64,000 nucleotides of DNA, from assembly GCF_004331345.1 (NCBI RefSeq), contig NZ_SJJZ01000004.1, positions 496,001 through 560,000 of the forward strand, in the 5' to 3' direction. This DNA comes from Kribbella soli. Lineage in GTDB: Bacteria; Actinomycetota; Actinomycetes; Propionibacteriales; Kribbellaceae. Positions 41,644 through 49,137 of this stretch are shown one piece after another; position 1 is the first letter of the stretch; the number at the start of each line of letters is the position of its first letter. Under the pieces are notes generated by a model. It ran no database searches, had not been told where the DNA came from, and worked only from the letters and a program-made list of their open reading frames with translations. A program made the position numbers and the translations under genes.

Positions 41644-42443
41644 ACAAGGTCTGGTTCGTCACCGGCTCGTCCCGCGGCCTCGGCCGCAGCTTCGTCGAGG
41701 CCGCCCTGTCCCGCGGGGACCGGGTGGCCGCGACGGCGCGCACGAGCCTCACAGAGTTGACCGCGACGTACGGCGACGCAGTACTGCCACTCACCCTCGA
41801 CGTCACCGACAAGACAGCTGTCTTCGAGGCCGTCGAACAAGCGCACGCGTACTTCGGCCGCCTGGACGTGATCGTCAACAACGCCGGGTACGGCCTGTCC
41901 GGAGCGGTCGAGGAACTCGACGAGACGCAGTTGCGCGATCAGTTCGAGACGAACTTCTTCGGTCCGCTCTGGGTCGCCCAGGCCGCGCTCCCCTACCTGC
42001 GCAAGCAGGGCGACGGCCGCATCATCCAGATCTCCTCGGTGGCCGGCCTGACGGGGCTCCCGATGGGTGGCGCCTACTGCGCGTCGAAGTGGGCCCTCGA
42101 AGGGCTGAGCGAAGTGCTCGCCCAAGAGGTCGCCGGCTTCGGCATCAAGGTCACGGTGGTCGCCCCCGGCGGCTATGCGACCGAAGGCGTCACCGGCGGA
42201 GTCCGCTCCGATCCGAACCCGCTGTACGACGACCTGCGCGACGCCCTGTCGGCGTACGTGGCGTCGGCCGACTTCGGTGACCCCGCCGCGGCCGGCCGCG
42301 CGATCCTCGAACTCGCCGACACCCCCAACCCACCACTCCGGATCTTCTTCGGGACCCAGGGTTACCCGATGCTGCAACAGGTCTACGCCGACCGCCTGAA
42401 GACCTGGGAAGCCTGGCAGGACCTGGCAACCGAAGCTATGTGA
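41640..42443 (+). CDS. Short-chain dehydrogenase/reductase
   Basis: 267 aa. Rossmann glycine motif VTGSSRGLGRSF (8-19), NNAGYG (about 80), catalytic Ser in IQISSVAGLTG, and the Y-x-x-x-K pair in YCASKWALEGL. The R at the end of beta-2 (ATARTSL) suggests NADP(H). The C-terminal region resembles the SDR group acting on retinol-like, sterol or polyketide ketones. Overlaps the FAD oxidase stop by 4 bp and the convergent GNAT gene by 8 bp. It probably works with the oxidase on one pathway. Confidence 0.93.
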   Translation: MNKVWFVTGSSRGLGRSFVEAALSRGDRVAATARTSLTELTATYGDAVLPLTLDVTDKTAVFEAVEQAHAYFGRLDVIVNNAGYGLSGAVEELDETQLRDQFETNFFGPLWVAQAALPYLRKQGDGRIIQISSVAGLTGLPMGGAYCASKWALEGLSEVLAQEVAGFGIKVTVVAPGGYATEGVTGGVRSDPNPLYDDLRDALSAYVASADFGDPAAAGRAILELADTPNPPLRIFFGTQGYPMLQQVYADRLKTWEAWQDLATEAM

Positions 42444-42912
42444 CCTCGTCGGTCAGCTGGGCCTCGTACGCCTCGGGAGCCCAGCCGGCCGCGGTCTTGG
42501 TGACCAGCTTTGCGCCGAGGCGTTCGTAGAAGCGGTAGCCGGCCGTGTTCTCCAGGCGCAGGCCCCAGCCGATCGGCAGCCGGTCCGGCAACGCGTGCCG
42601 GGCCAGCTCCAGCATGAGTTTCCGTCCGACGCCTGCATCGCGGAAATGCTCTCGGACATAGAGGTCGTCCAACGCCAGTTGATCCCCGCCGACCCACAGG
42701 TACGGTCGCCGCAGCGCGGAAACGTACCCCGCCGCGTCGCCGCCGGCCTCCGCGATCAGCACGATCACATCCTCGCGCCCGAGAAATCCTTGCCAGTCCT
42801 CGATGCTCGCCGTCATGTACGCGCCCTGGTCCTGGTAGTCGGCCAGCTCACGCAACATGGTCAGCACGATCTCCGCATCCGCGACCACCGCGCGGCGAAT
42901 CTCAATGGGCAT
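42436..42912 (-). CDS. GNAT-family N-acetyltransferase
   Basis: 158 aa from ATG 42912. The GNAT fold is complete: MPIEIRRAVVADAEIVLTML start, LALDDLYVREHFRDAGVGRK (V-D-L-Y-V, then the R/Q-x-x-G-x-G acetyl-CoA loop as RDAGVG), ENTAGYRFYERLGAK end. It transfers acetyl from acetyl-CoA to an amine. The target is unknown. Its first 11 bp overlap the end of the upstream MFS gene, so it is co-transcribed with the exporter. The longer frame upstream is arginine-rich and rejected. Confidence 0.9.
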   Translation of the reverse strand: MPIEIRRAVVADAEIVLTMLRELADYQDQGAYMTASIEDWQGFLGREDVIVLIAEAGGDAAGYVSALRRPYLWVGGDQLALDDLYVREHFRDAGVGRKLMLELARHALPDRLPIGWGLRLENTAGYRFYERLGAKLVTKTAAGWAPEAYEAQLTDEVT

Positions 42913-44281
42913 GTACTTCTCCAGTCGAAGGCTTGAACGCCGGTACGACGACCAGCGCGAGGGCGGCCGCCACCGCGGCAGTGACCGCGGCGAACGTGAA
43001 CCCACGAGTGAATCCCGTCGACACGGTCCCCGCAAGACTCGCCGCCGCGACGCTCGACACCACAGCGACCCCGAGCGACGCGCCGAACTCGTGGAACGTG
43101 CTGAGCAGCCCGGACGCCAGACCAGCTTCCCGGTGGTCGATCTGCGCGAACGTCGTGGTCGACGACGCCACGAAGGCGGCGCCCAGCCCGACCGTCCCCA
43201 CAGTCATCCCGATCACGACCACGGCAGCACCCTCCCAGATCGCGGGGACAGCCACGCCCGCCGCGGTGATCAGGAACCCGGCGATCGCGATCGGCCGCGC
43301 GCCGACCCGGCCGACGACATGCCCGGCGATCTGGGCGCCGACGATCGCCGCGATCGCCACCGGCAGGAACAGCAGCCCGGTGCGCAGAGCGCCGTACTGC
43401 TTGAAGTGCTGCAGGTAGAACGAGCCCAGGAAGAACATCGAGATCATCAGTGCGGTCGCGATCAGGATCATGAAGATGCCGGCGGTGACGGGCCGGCGGG
43501 TGAAGATCCGCAGGTCCATCAGCGGTGACCGTACGGTGCGCTGGAGCCAGGCGAAGACGCCATACAGAACCAGGGCCCCGGCGAGCGTTCCGAGAGTCGC
43601 GAGCGAGAGCCAGCCGCGATCGCCGGCGTTGATCAGCGCGTAGATCGCCGTACCCGTGCCGGCCGTGACCAGCAGCGCACCCGGTACGTCGAGACGCCCC
43701 GGCTGCTCGCTCGGCTTGTCGGCGGGAAGCATCCGGATCAGAATCGCGAACACGACCAGGCCGATCGGCAGGTTGATGTAGAACACCCACTGCCAGCCGG
43801 GGCCTGCGGTGAGCAGACCACCGAGCAGTACGCCGATCGCGGAACCGCCACCGCCCATCGCGGACCAGATGCCGAGCGCCTTGTTCCGCTCCTCGCCAGA
43901 AAACGTTTTCGTGACGACGGACAGCGCCGCCGGCGAGAGCATCGCGGCACCGATGCCTTGCGCGACACGGCCGCCCAGCAGGACCTCAGGCCCATTGGCG
44001 AGACCGGTGACGAGCGAGGCCAGCGTGAACACCAGCAGGCCGGTCAGTACGACGCGGCGGGAGCCGAACAGGTCGGCAGCGCGACCGCCGAGCAGCATCA
44101 GACCGCCGAACATCAGCGTGTACGCGCTGACCACCCAGGTCAGCGTCTCGCGCTGCAGGTGGAGGTCGGTCTCGATGTTCGGCAGCGCGATCGCCACCAC
44201 GGTGACGTCGAGGATCAGCATGAACTGCGCGACGGCGAGCAGCCCCAGCAGCCGCCACCGCCGGGGGTCGGGTTGAGTCAT
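42902..44281 (-). CDS. MFS drug transporter, DHA2 (EmrB/QacA) type
   Basis: 459 aa, 14 hydrophobic segments. ATG at 44281; the frame above is an unrelated read-through of the regulator. TM1 motif LILDVTVVAIALPNIETDLH, loop 2-3 LLLGGRAADLFGSRRVVLTG, and MLSPAALSVVTKTFSGEERN are hallmarks of the multidrug DHA2 group. Divergent from a TetR gene with a duplicated 18-bp operator-like sequence in between. The second such MFS/TetR pair in 7 kb; the two exporters share only family-level similarity. Confidence 0.92.
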   Translation of the reverse strand: MTQPDPRRWRLLGLLAVAQFMLILDVTVVAIALPNIETDLHLQRETLTWVVSAYTLMFGGLMLLGGRAADLFGSRRVVLTGLLVFTLASLVTGLANGPEVLLGGRVAQGIGAAMLSPAALSVVTKTFSGEERNKALGIWSAMGGGGSAIGVLLGGLLTAGPGWQWVFYINLPIGLVVFAILIRMLPADKPSEQPGRLDVPGALLVTAGTGTAIYALINAGDRGWLSLATLGTLAGALVLYGVFAWLQRTVRSPLMDLRIFTRRPVTAGIFMILIATALMISMFFLGSFYLQHFKQYGALRTGLLFLPVAIAAIVGAQIAGHVVGRVGARPIAIAGFLITAAGVAVPAIWEGAAVVVIGMTVGTVGLGAAFVASSTTTFAQIDHREAGLASGLLSTFHEFGASLGVAVVSSVAAASLAGTVSTGFTRGFTFAAVTAAVAAALALVVVPAFKPSTGEVHAH

Positions 44282-44334
44282 GGTCTCGTCCTTAAGTTGA
44301 ACAGCCGTGTACGGGTTATCTTCGGTACGGTAAC

Positions 44335-44380
44335 TCGTACACTGGTGTTCGACAAGAGGAATTCGTACAGTGGTGTTCGA
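44335..44380. promoter_or_regulatory. Duplicated operator-like 18-mer between MFS and TetR genes
   Basis: TCGTACACTGGTGTTCGA (44335-44352) and TCGTACAGTGGTGTTCGA (44363-44380) differ at one base and are 28 bp apart, close to three helical turns. Each begins TCG and ends CGA with imperfect dyad symmetry, as expected for tandem TetR dimers. The second lies 15 bp before the tetR ATG. Confidence 0.65.
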
Positions 44381-44395
44381 GATCATGGAGGGCCG

Positions 44396-44974
44396 ATGGC
44401 TGTCACCACCCGGCGCGCGGACGCGCAACGGAACATCGCGGCGATCCTGACCGCCGCGGCCGAGTGCCTGGGCCGTGATCCGGCGGTGAGTACGTCGGAG
44501 ATCGCGAAGGCGGCCGGGGTCGGGCGAGTCACCCTGTACGGCCATTTCCCGTCCCGGGCCGAGCTGGTCGACGCTGTCTTCGTCCAGGCGATCGCGACCG
44601 GTGAGGAGACGCTGGGACAGGTCGATCTGACCGGTGATCCGCGCGACGCGCTGACCCGGTTGATCGAGTCGAGCTGGCACCTGGTCGACCAGTATCGGGC
44701 GCTGCTGCTCGCGGCTCAGGACGCGCTGCCACCCGGACGGGTGCGCGAGCTGCACGCCGATCCGATGGCGCGCGTGGAGCGCCTTCTCGAACGCGGCCGT
44801 ACCGAAAACGTTTTCCGTACCGACCTGCCGACGTCATGGCTGGTCAGCGTCATGCACAACGTGATGCACGGTGCCGCGAGCGAAATCCAGGCCGGCCGCA
44901 TCACGTCCGAGCAAGCAGCGCCGTACATCACCGCGACCCTGCTGGCCGCGTTCACTCCCCCGAAGCCTGAGTAG
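44396..44974 (+). CDS. TetR-family repressor
   Basis: 192 aa. ATG 44396 with GGAGGG at good spacing. HTH: AAECLGRDPAVSTSEIAKAA then GVGRVTLYGHFPSRAELVD. The ligand-binding part (RALLLAAQDALPPGRVRELH) resembles the group with short C-terminal domains controlling DHA2 pumps. Probably represses the divergent exporter through the 18-mers just upstream. The TAG stop at 44972-44974 abuts directly, with no spacer, the stop of the convergent cupin gene at 44975. Confidence 0.9.
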   Translation: MAVTTRRADAQRNIAAILTAAAECLGRDPAVSTSEIAKAAGVGRVTLYGHFPSRAELVDAVFVQAIATGEETLGQVDLTGDPRDALTRLIESSWHLVDQYRALLLAAQDALPPGRVRELHADPMARVERLLERGRTENVFRTDLPTSWLVSVMHNVMHGAASEIQAGRITSEQAAPYITATLLAAFTPPKPE

Positions 44975-45337
44975 TTACTCCAGCCAGGTGGTTTCGAAGG
45001 TCGCGTTGGCGTGGATGTGCACTGCCTCGTAGCCACCCGGGCCGGTGCGGAACTTGTGCGGGGTCTCGGCCGGGACGACCAGGATCTGGCCGGCCTTGCC
45101 GACGATCTCCTCGGTGTCCACGGTGAACGTCGCCGAACCACGCCGGATGATGAACGTCTCGGCGTACGGATGCAGGTGCAGCCGCGGCCCGACGCCTTCC
45201 TGCGTGGTCGACTCGAGAATCAACGAGACACCGGCGCCACCCGGCAGCTCGGTGTAGTTCTCGGTCCACTCCTCGCCGTCGTCCCGCCCATCGGCCCGGT
45301 TGATCACCGCAGCCCCAGATTTCGCGATCTCCGCCAT
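44975..45337 (-). CDS. Small cupin-domain protein
   Basis: 120 aa from ATG 45337 (GAGGAGGG upstream). Single cupin: motif 1 RLHLHPYAETFIIRRGSATF (H-x-H, E) and motif 2 ILVVPAETPHKF (H) supply a 3-His/1-Glu metal site. These are commonly dioxygenases, isomerases or sugar/ligand sensors. Substrate unknown. N-terminal residues 1-30 are acidic and unstructured. It lies between the TetR gene and an MFS gene on its own strand (85 bp away), possibly in the same transcript as that MFS. Confidence 0.88.
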   Translation of the reverse strand: MAEIAKSGAAVINRADGRDDGEEWTENYTELPGGAGVSLILESTTQEGVGPRLHLHPYAETFIIRRGSATFTVDTEEIVGKAGQILVVPAETPHKFRTGPGGYEAVHIHANATFETTWLE

Positions 45338-45422
45338 GCCACCCTCCTCGATCGACCTTGACACCGTAACGGTTGCACCAGGGCCTTTCACATCCCTTTC
45401 GACGTACGTCGACGGGCCGCAC

Positions 45423-46571
45423 TCAGCCCAGTTGGCGGCTGACTCGGGGCCTGGCGACACGGCCGGCGACCGGTGCGAGGCCGGCGACGACGACCGCGAT
45501 GACGGCGACAGCGCCCAGGGCGACCGGCAGCGACCAGGCGGACGAGACCGCGCCGACCGCTGCCGGGCCGATCAGGAAACCGACGTACGCGATCGTGGTC
45601 ACCGTGGAGATCGCGCCCGCGCGCCGCTCGGGACCTGCCCAGGCGCCCGCCATCCCGATGATGGTCGGCGCGCAGACCGACGTACCGAGGCCGGCGACAC
45701 CGATCCCGATCAGTGCCGTCCAGGGATTGTTCGCGGTGGCCGCGACGAGCGAGCCGACAGCGGCGACGGCGCCGCCGACGACCAGGAGCTGCACCGGGCG
45801 GACCCGCGCCAGCAGAGCGTTGCCCGCGAAGCGGCCGGTCGCGGCCGCTGCGGCGAAGACTGCGGGAGCACTGGACGCGAGGCCGGCCGCGGCGTTCAGC
45901 GAGGTGTCGAGATGTACTGCGCTCCAGCTCTGCCACGCATTCTCGACCAGGTAGGCCAGCGCACACAGCACGCCGAACACGAGGAGCACCGGTTCGAGCC
46001 TGGTTCTCGGCTTTCCGGTGGGCGTCCTGGGGGTCCCGGTGACCTTGGTTGCTCCCGGCGCGAGGGCGGCAGCCGCCGTGATCACGATCAGCGCCGCCAC
46101 GCCGGCCAGCACCGGCAGTGCTCCCACACCGGCCGCCCGGAGCCCCGCCGTACCGAGGCTCGCCACCACGACCGCGACCGAGAACATGCCGTGCGCAAGG
46201 TTCATCACCGGCCGTCCGGTGTCATGTTCGGCCTGGGATCCGGTCGCGTTGATCGCCACGTCCGTCGCGCCAGAAGTTGCTCCGAGCAACAACAGCGCCG
46301 CACTCAGCGTGCCGACCGAACCGGCCAGGGCAGGCAGTACGCCGCAGAGCGCGAAGAGCACCGTCACCACGGGAAGTACGACGCCGCCGTACCGGTCGAT
46401 CAGGTAACCGGTGAACCGCATCGACACCAGCGCTCCGAGCCCGATCATCAGCAACGCCACACCGAGCTCACCGTCGTTCACACCGGCACCGGCCCGGATC
46501 GCGGGCAGGATCGCTCCCCACGCGCCCCAGAACAGACCGAACGCTGCGAACCCGGCGACTGGTTTGAGCAT
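45423..46571 (-). CDS. MFS transporter, sugar/drug-type with 12 helices
   Basis: 382 aa, twelve hydrophobic segments. Motifs FWGAWGAILPAIRAGAGVND at the N-terminus, RFTGYLIDRYGG in loop 2-3, and SGATDVAINATGSQAEHDTG then GRPVMNLAHGMFSVAVV, which recall the YbjJ/inner-membrane MFS group. Substrate unknown. ATG at 46571. It diverges from the DUF1851 gene with 55 bp in between. Confidence 0.87.
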   Translation of the reverse strand: MLKPVAGFAAFGLFWGAWGAILPAIRAGAGVNDGELGVALLMIGLGALVSMRFTGYLIDRYGGVVLPVVTVLFALCGVLPALAGSVGTLSAALLLLGATSGATDVAINATGSQAEHDTGRPVMNLAHGMFSVAVVVASLGTAGLRAAGVGALPVLAGVAALIVITAAAALAPGATKVTGTPRTPTGKPRTRLEPVLLVFGVLCALAYLVENAWQSWSAVHLDTSLNAAAGLASSAPAVFAAAAATGRFAGNALLARVRPVQLLVVGGAVAAVGSLVAATANNPWTALIGIGVAGLGTSVCAPTIIGMAGAWAGPERRAGAISTVTTIAYVGFLIGPAAVGAVSSAWSLPVALGAVAVIAVVVAGLAPVAGRVARPRVSRQLG

Positions 46572-46626
46572 CCGCTCACCCTAGTTGGATCCGTGGGTGG
46601 CCCTCGTTCGCGCCTAGGCTCATGAC

Positions 46627-47085
46627 ATGGAGCTGACCCGGTCGTTCTCGGACGAGCAGTACGCGCGTGCGCTCGAGTCCTGGACCTTCCTCGAACTCGA
46701 CGGGTTGGTGCCGATCTTCACGTCGCCGTTCGGGGACGTGTTCTTCCAGGCGGCGGACGGGTTCTGGTGGCTGGACACGCTCGAGGGGACGCTGGAGCTC
46801 ACCTGGGCGAGCGCCGACGAGTTGCGTGAAGAGCTGAACACGGAGGACGGCCAGGATCAGTACCTGCTGGCCGGCCTGGTATTCGGCGCCGCGAACCAGG
46901 GCGTCGTACCGGGTCCTGATCAGGTCTACTCGTTCACCCATCCGCCGCAGCTCGGCGGCGAGCTCACGCTCGACAACGTCGAGGTCCTGGACTTCGTGGT
47001 GTCGCTCAACATCCTCGGGCAGATCCACAGCCAGATCCGCGACCTGCCGCCCGGTACGCCGATCTCGGGGATCACGATCAGCTGA
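46627..47085 (+). CDS. DUF1851 / Tdi1-type immunity-like protein, orphan
   Basis: 152 aa. FTSPFGDVFFQAADGFWWLD and TLEGTLELTWASADELREEL match the DUF1851 C-terminal domain found in the T6SS immunity protein Tdi1; the N-terminal GAD-like part is shortened. YSFTHPPQLGGELTLDNVEV near the end also fits. Cytoplasmic. No toxin gene is adjacent; the following gene is a carbonic-anhydrase-like protein. It may therefore be an orphan immunity gene protecting against other strains' ADP-ribosylating or related toxins, or have lost that role. Confidence 0.75.
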   Translation: MELTRSFSDEQYARALESWTFLELDGLVPIFTSPFGDVFFQAADGFWWLDTLEGTLELTWASADELREELNTEDGQDQYLLAGLVFGAANQGVVPGPDQVYSFTHPPQLGGELTLDNVEVLDFVVSLNILGQIHSQIRDLPPGTPISGITIS

Positions 47086-47102
47086 GCATTAGGGTGTGGC
47101 GC

Positions 47103-47627
47103 ATGCCGCTGTACTCGTTCGAAGGTAAGCGTCCGACCGTCCACCCCGACGCGTGGATCGCGCCGACCGCCACGCTGGTCGGCGACGTGGTCGTCGAGGC
47201 CGGGGTGTCGATCTGGTACGGCGCGGTGATCCGGGCCGACCTGGGCACGATCACGATCCGCGCCGGGGCGAACATCCAGGACAACACGGTCATCCACGTC
47301 GGCCACAACGGCTGCGAGATCGGCCCGAACGCGACGATCGGCCACCAGTGCCTGGTCCACGACTGCACGATCGGCGAGCAGGCGCTGGTCGGAAACGGCG
47401 CGATCGTGCTGGACGGCGCCGTCGTCGGCAAACGCTCGTTGGTCGCCGCCGGCTCCACGGTCACGCCGGGCGCGGTCATCCCGCCGGAGTCGGTCGCGAT
47501 GGGCAGTCCTGCGAAGAAGATCATCCCGCTGGACGGCACCGCAAAACTCTTCGTCGACCACAACGCCGCCGTCTACCACGCCCTGGCCGAACGCCACGCC
47601 GCAACCGTCGAACTCATCGAGGACTGA
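47103..47627 (+). CDS. Gamma-carbonic-anhydrase-like hexapeptide-repeat protein
   Basis: 174 aa from ATG 47103; a GTG three codons upstream is less likely. The left-handed beta-helix repeats (ATLVGDVVVEAGVSIWYGAV, IRADLGTITIRAGANIQDNT, IGHQCLVHDCTIG, LVGNGAIVLDGAVVG) and the metal histidines in VIHVGHNG and GHQCLVH are all present. Trimeric zinc/iron enzymes of this type hydrate CO2 or have lost activity. It is 17 bp downstream of DUF1851 and 5 bp upstream of DinB, a likely operon. Confidence 0.92.
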   Translation: MPLYSFEGKRPTVHPDAWIAPTATLVGDVVVEAGVSIWYGAVIRADLGTITIRAGANIQDNTVIHVGHNGCEIGPNATIGHQCLVHDCTIGEQALVGNGAIVLDGAVVGKRSLVAAGSTVTPGAVIPPESVAMGSPAKKIIPLDGTAKLFVDHNAAVYHALAERHAATVELIED

Positions 47628-47632
47628 CGTTC

Positions 47633-48193
47633 ATGATCGACGAGTTCGCCAAGGGTTACCTGCACGACAGCCTGCGGTGGGTGCGCGAATCGCTCCTGAC
47701 GAAGGTCGATGGCCTGTCCGAGTACGACGTACGCCGCCCTCTCACCCATACCGGAACCAACCTCCTCGGCCTGATCAAGCACCTCACCATCACCGAGGCC
47801 CGCTACCTCGGAGAGATCTTCGACCGCCCGTACGCCGACCCGCTCCCGAGCTTCACCGACCCCGGCTACGCGAACCGCGACCACCTGTGGGTCACCGAAC
47901 ACGAATCACGCGCGCAGATCCTCACCAGCTACCGCCGCGCCTGCGAACACGCCGACGCCACCATCGACGCACTCCCGATCGACGCCCGCGCCACCGTCCC
48001 GTGGTGGCCACGACCCGACGTGATGCTGTTCAACGTCATGGTCCACGTCCTCACCGAATCCAACCGCCACGCAGGCCACGCCGACATCCTCCGCGAACAA
48101 CTGGACAACACCACCAACAACGATCCAGACACCGACTGGACCACCCACCGCGCGCGAATAGAACGCGCCGCCCGAGCCGCCGACCCCCACTGA
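47633..48193 (+). CDS. DinB-family (DUF664) protein
   Basis: 186 aa four-helix-bundle protein. Metal-binding histidines are suggested by LLGLIKHLTITEARYLGEIF (helix 2) and SNRHAGHADILREQLD (H-x-x-H). In actinobacteria these DUF664 proteins are often mycothiol-dependent S-transferase-like enzymes, but function is unproven for this one. ATG at 47633, 5 bp after the hexapeptide gene stop. Downstream is a 95-bp hairpin. Confidence 0.9.
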   Translation: MIDEFAKGYLHDSLRWVRESLLTKVDGLSEYDVRRPLTHTGTNLLGLIKHLTITEARYLGEIFDRPYADPLPSFTDPGYANRDHLWVTEHESRAQILTSYRRACEHADATIDALPIDARATVPWWPRPDVMLFNVMVHVLTESNRHAGHADILREQLDNTTNNDPDTDWTTHRARIERAARAADPH

Positions 48194-48281
48194 TCCCGCT
48201 GATCCCGCCCCCGCTGATCCCACCCGGCCCGCCCGAACCCACCAACCCGACGGCCGCTCCCCGCATTTGCTGGGTAGGCCA

Positions 48282-48376
48282 CCGAATTTGCTGGGTCAGC
48301 CAGTCAAGTGCGGGGTTCCACACCCTGGTTCAGGGTGTGGAACCCGGCATTTGACTGGCCCACCCAGCAAATTCGG
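48282..48376. repeat. 95-bp near-perfect hairpin
   Basis: Arms 48282-48327 and 48331-48376, 46 bp with four mismatches, 3-nt loop (GTT). The stem starts CCGAATTTGCTGGGT and ends GGGTTCCACACCCTG. Another ATTTGCTGGGT lies at 48265-48275. It sits between two convergent genes. It may be a bidirectional terminator, but the length and extra end-repeat look like a MITE or REP-type element. Confidence 0.8.
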
Positions 48377-48471
48377 ATCGGCCGAGGGCGGGTGGGTTGG
48401 CCGGGTGGGTTGGGCTGGCGAGTGGGGTGGCCGAGGGCGGGTGGGGTGAGGCTTGAGGTGGGGGTGGGGGC
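48377..48471 (+). other. G-rich tract downstream of the hairpin
   Basis: Repeated GGGTGGG, GGTTGG and GGGGTGG runs over about 90 bp up to the end of the response-regulator gene. Potential G-quadruplex on the plus strand. No gene seen. Confidence 0.4.
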
Positions 48472-49137
48472 TCAGCTTCGCCAGGTGTAGCGGCGTTCGG
48501 GGCGGCCGGTGGTGCCGTAGCGGAGGGTTACTTCGGCTTGGCCTTGGGCGGCCAAGAACTCGAGGTAGCGGCGGGCGCTGACGCGGGAGATGCCGACTTT
48601 CTCGGCGCACTCGGCGGCGGAGAGGTTGTCCGGGGTGGCACGGAGGGCGGCAGTGACGAGGTCGGCGGTTTCCTGGCTGAGGCCTTTGGGGAGCCGGTTG
48701 ACCAACTGCCGCGCAGGGGCCAGGACCCGGTCGACGTCGGCTTGCGAGGTGACCTGGTCGGGCACGCTGGCGCGGCGGCGGGCGTACTCGCGGAGCCGCG
48801 CCCGGAGGTCCTCAAAACCGAAGGGTTTCAGCAGGTAGTTCACGACGCCCTGCCGGACGGCGCCGCGGACCGCGTCGGCCTCGCGGGCAGCCGTGATGAC
48901 GAGGATGTCGACGTCGGGCTGGACGGCGCGCAGGCGGGCGATGAGGTCGAGGCCGAAGACGTCGGGGAGGTAGAGGTCCAGCAGAACCAGGTCAGGAGAA
49001 AGGTCACCGAGCGCCGCCACGGCCTGGTCGCCGGAGTTCGCCGTACCGACGACCTCGAAGCCGTCCACGCGGTCGACGAACCCGCGGTGGATGCGGGCGA
49101 CCATGAAGTCGTCGTCGACGACCAGGACCGTGATCAT
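48472..49137 (-). CDS. Response regulator, CitB/DcuR type
   Basis: 221 aa. Receiver domain with VLVVDDDFMVARIHRGFVDR (acidic pocket D8-D10), phospho-acceptor D54 in LVLLDLYLPDVFG, and K in YLLKPFGFEDL. The C-terminal winged HTH (about 160-215, GISRVSARRYLEFLAAQG) is the CitB-type output. It acts as the transcription activator of carboxylate uptake genes. The ATG overlaps the stop of the sensor kinase (ATGA), so the pair is coupled. The likely target is the tctCBA operon that diverges from the kinase. Confidence 0.94.
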   Translation of the reverse strand: MITVLVVDDDFMVARIHRGFVDRVDGFEVVGTANSGDQAVAALGDLSPDLVLLDLYLPDVFGLDLIARLRAVQPDVDILVITAAREADAVRGAVRQGVVNYLLKPFGFEDLRARLREYARRRASVPDQVTSQADVDRVLAPARQLVNRLPKGLSQETADLVTAALRATPDNLSAAECAEKVGISRVSARRYLEFLAAQGQAEVTLRYGTTGRPERRYTWRS

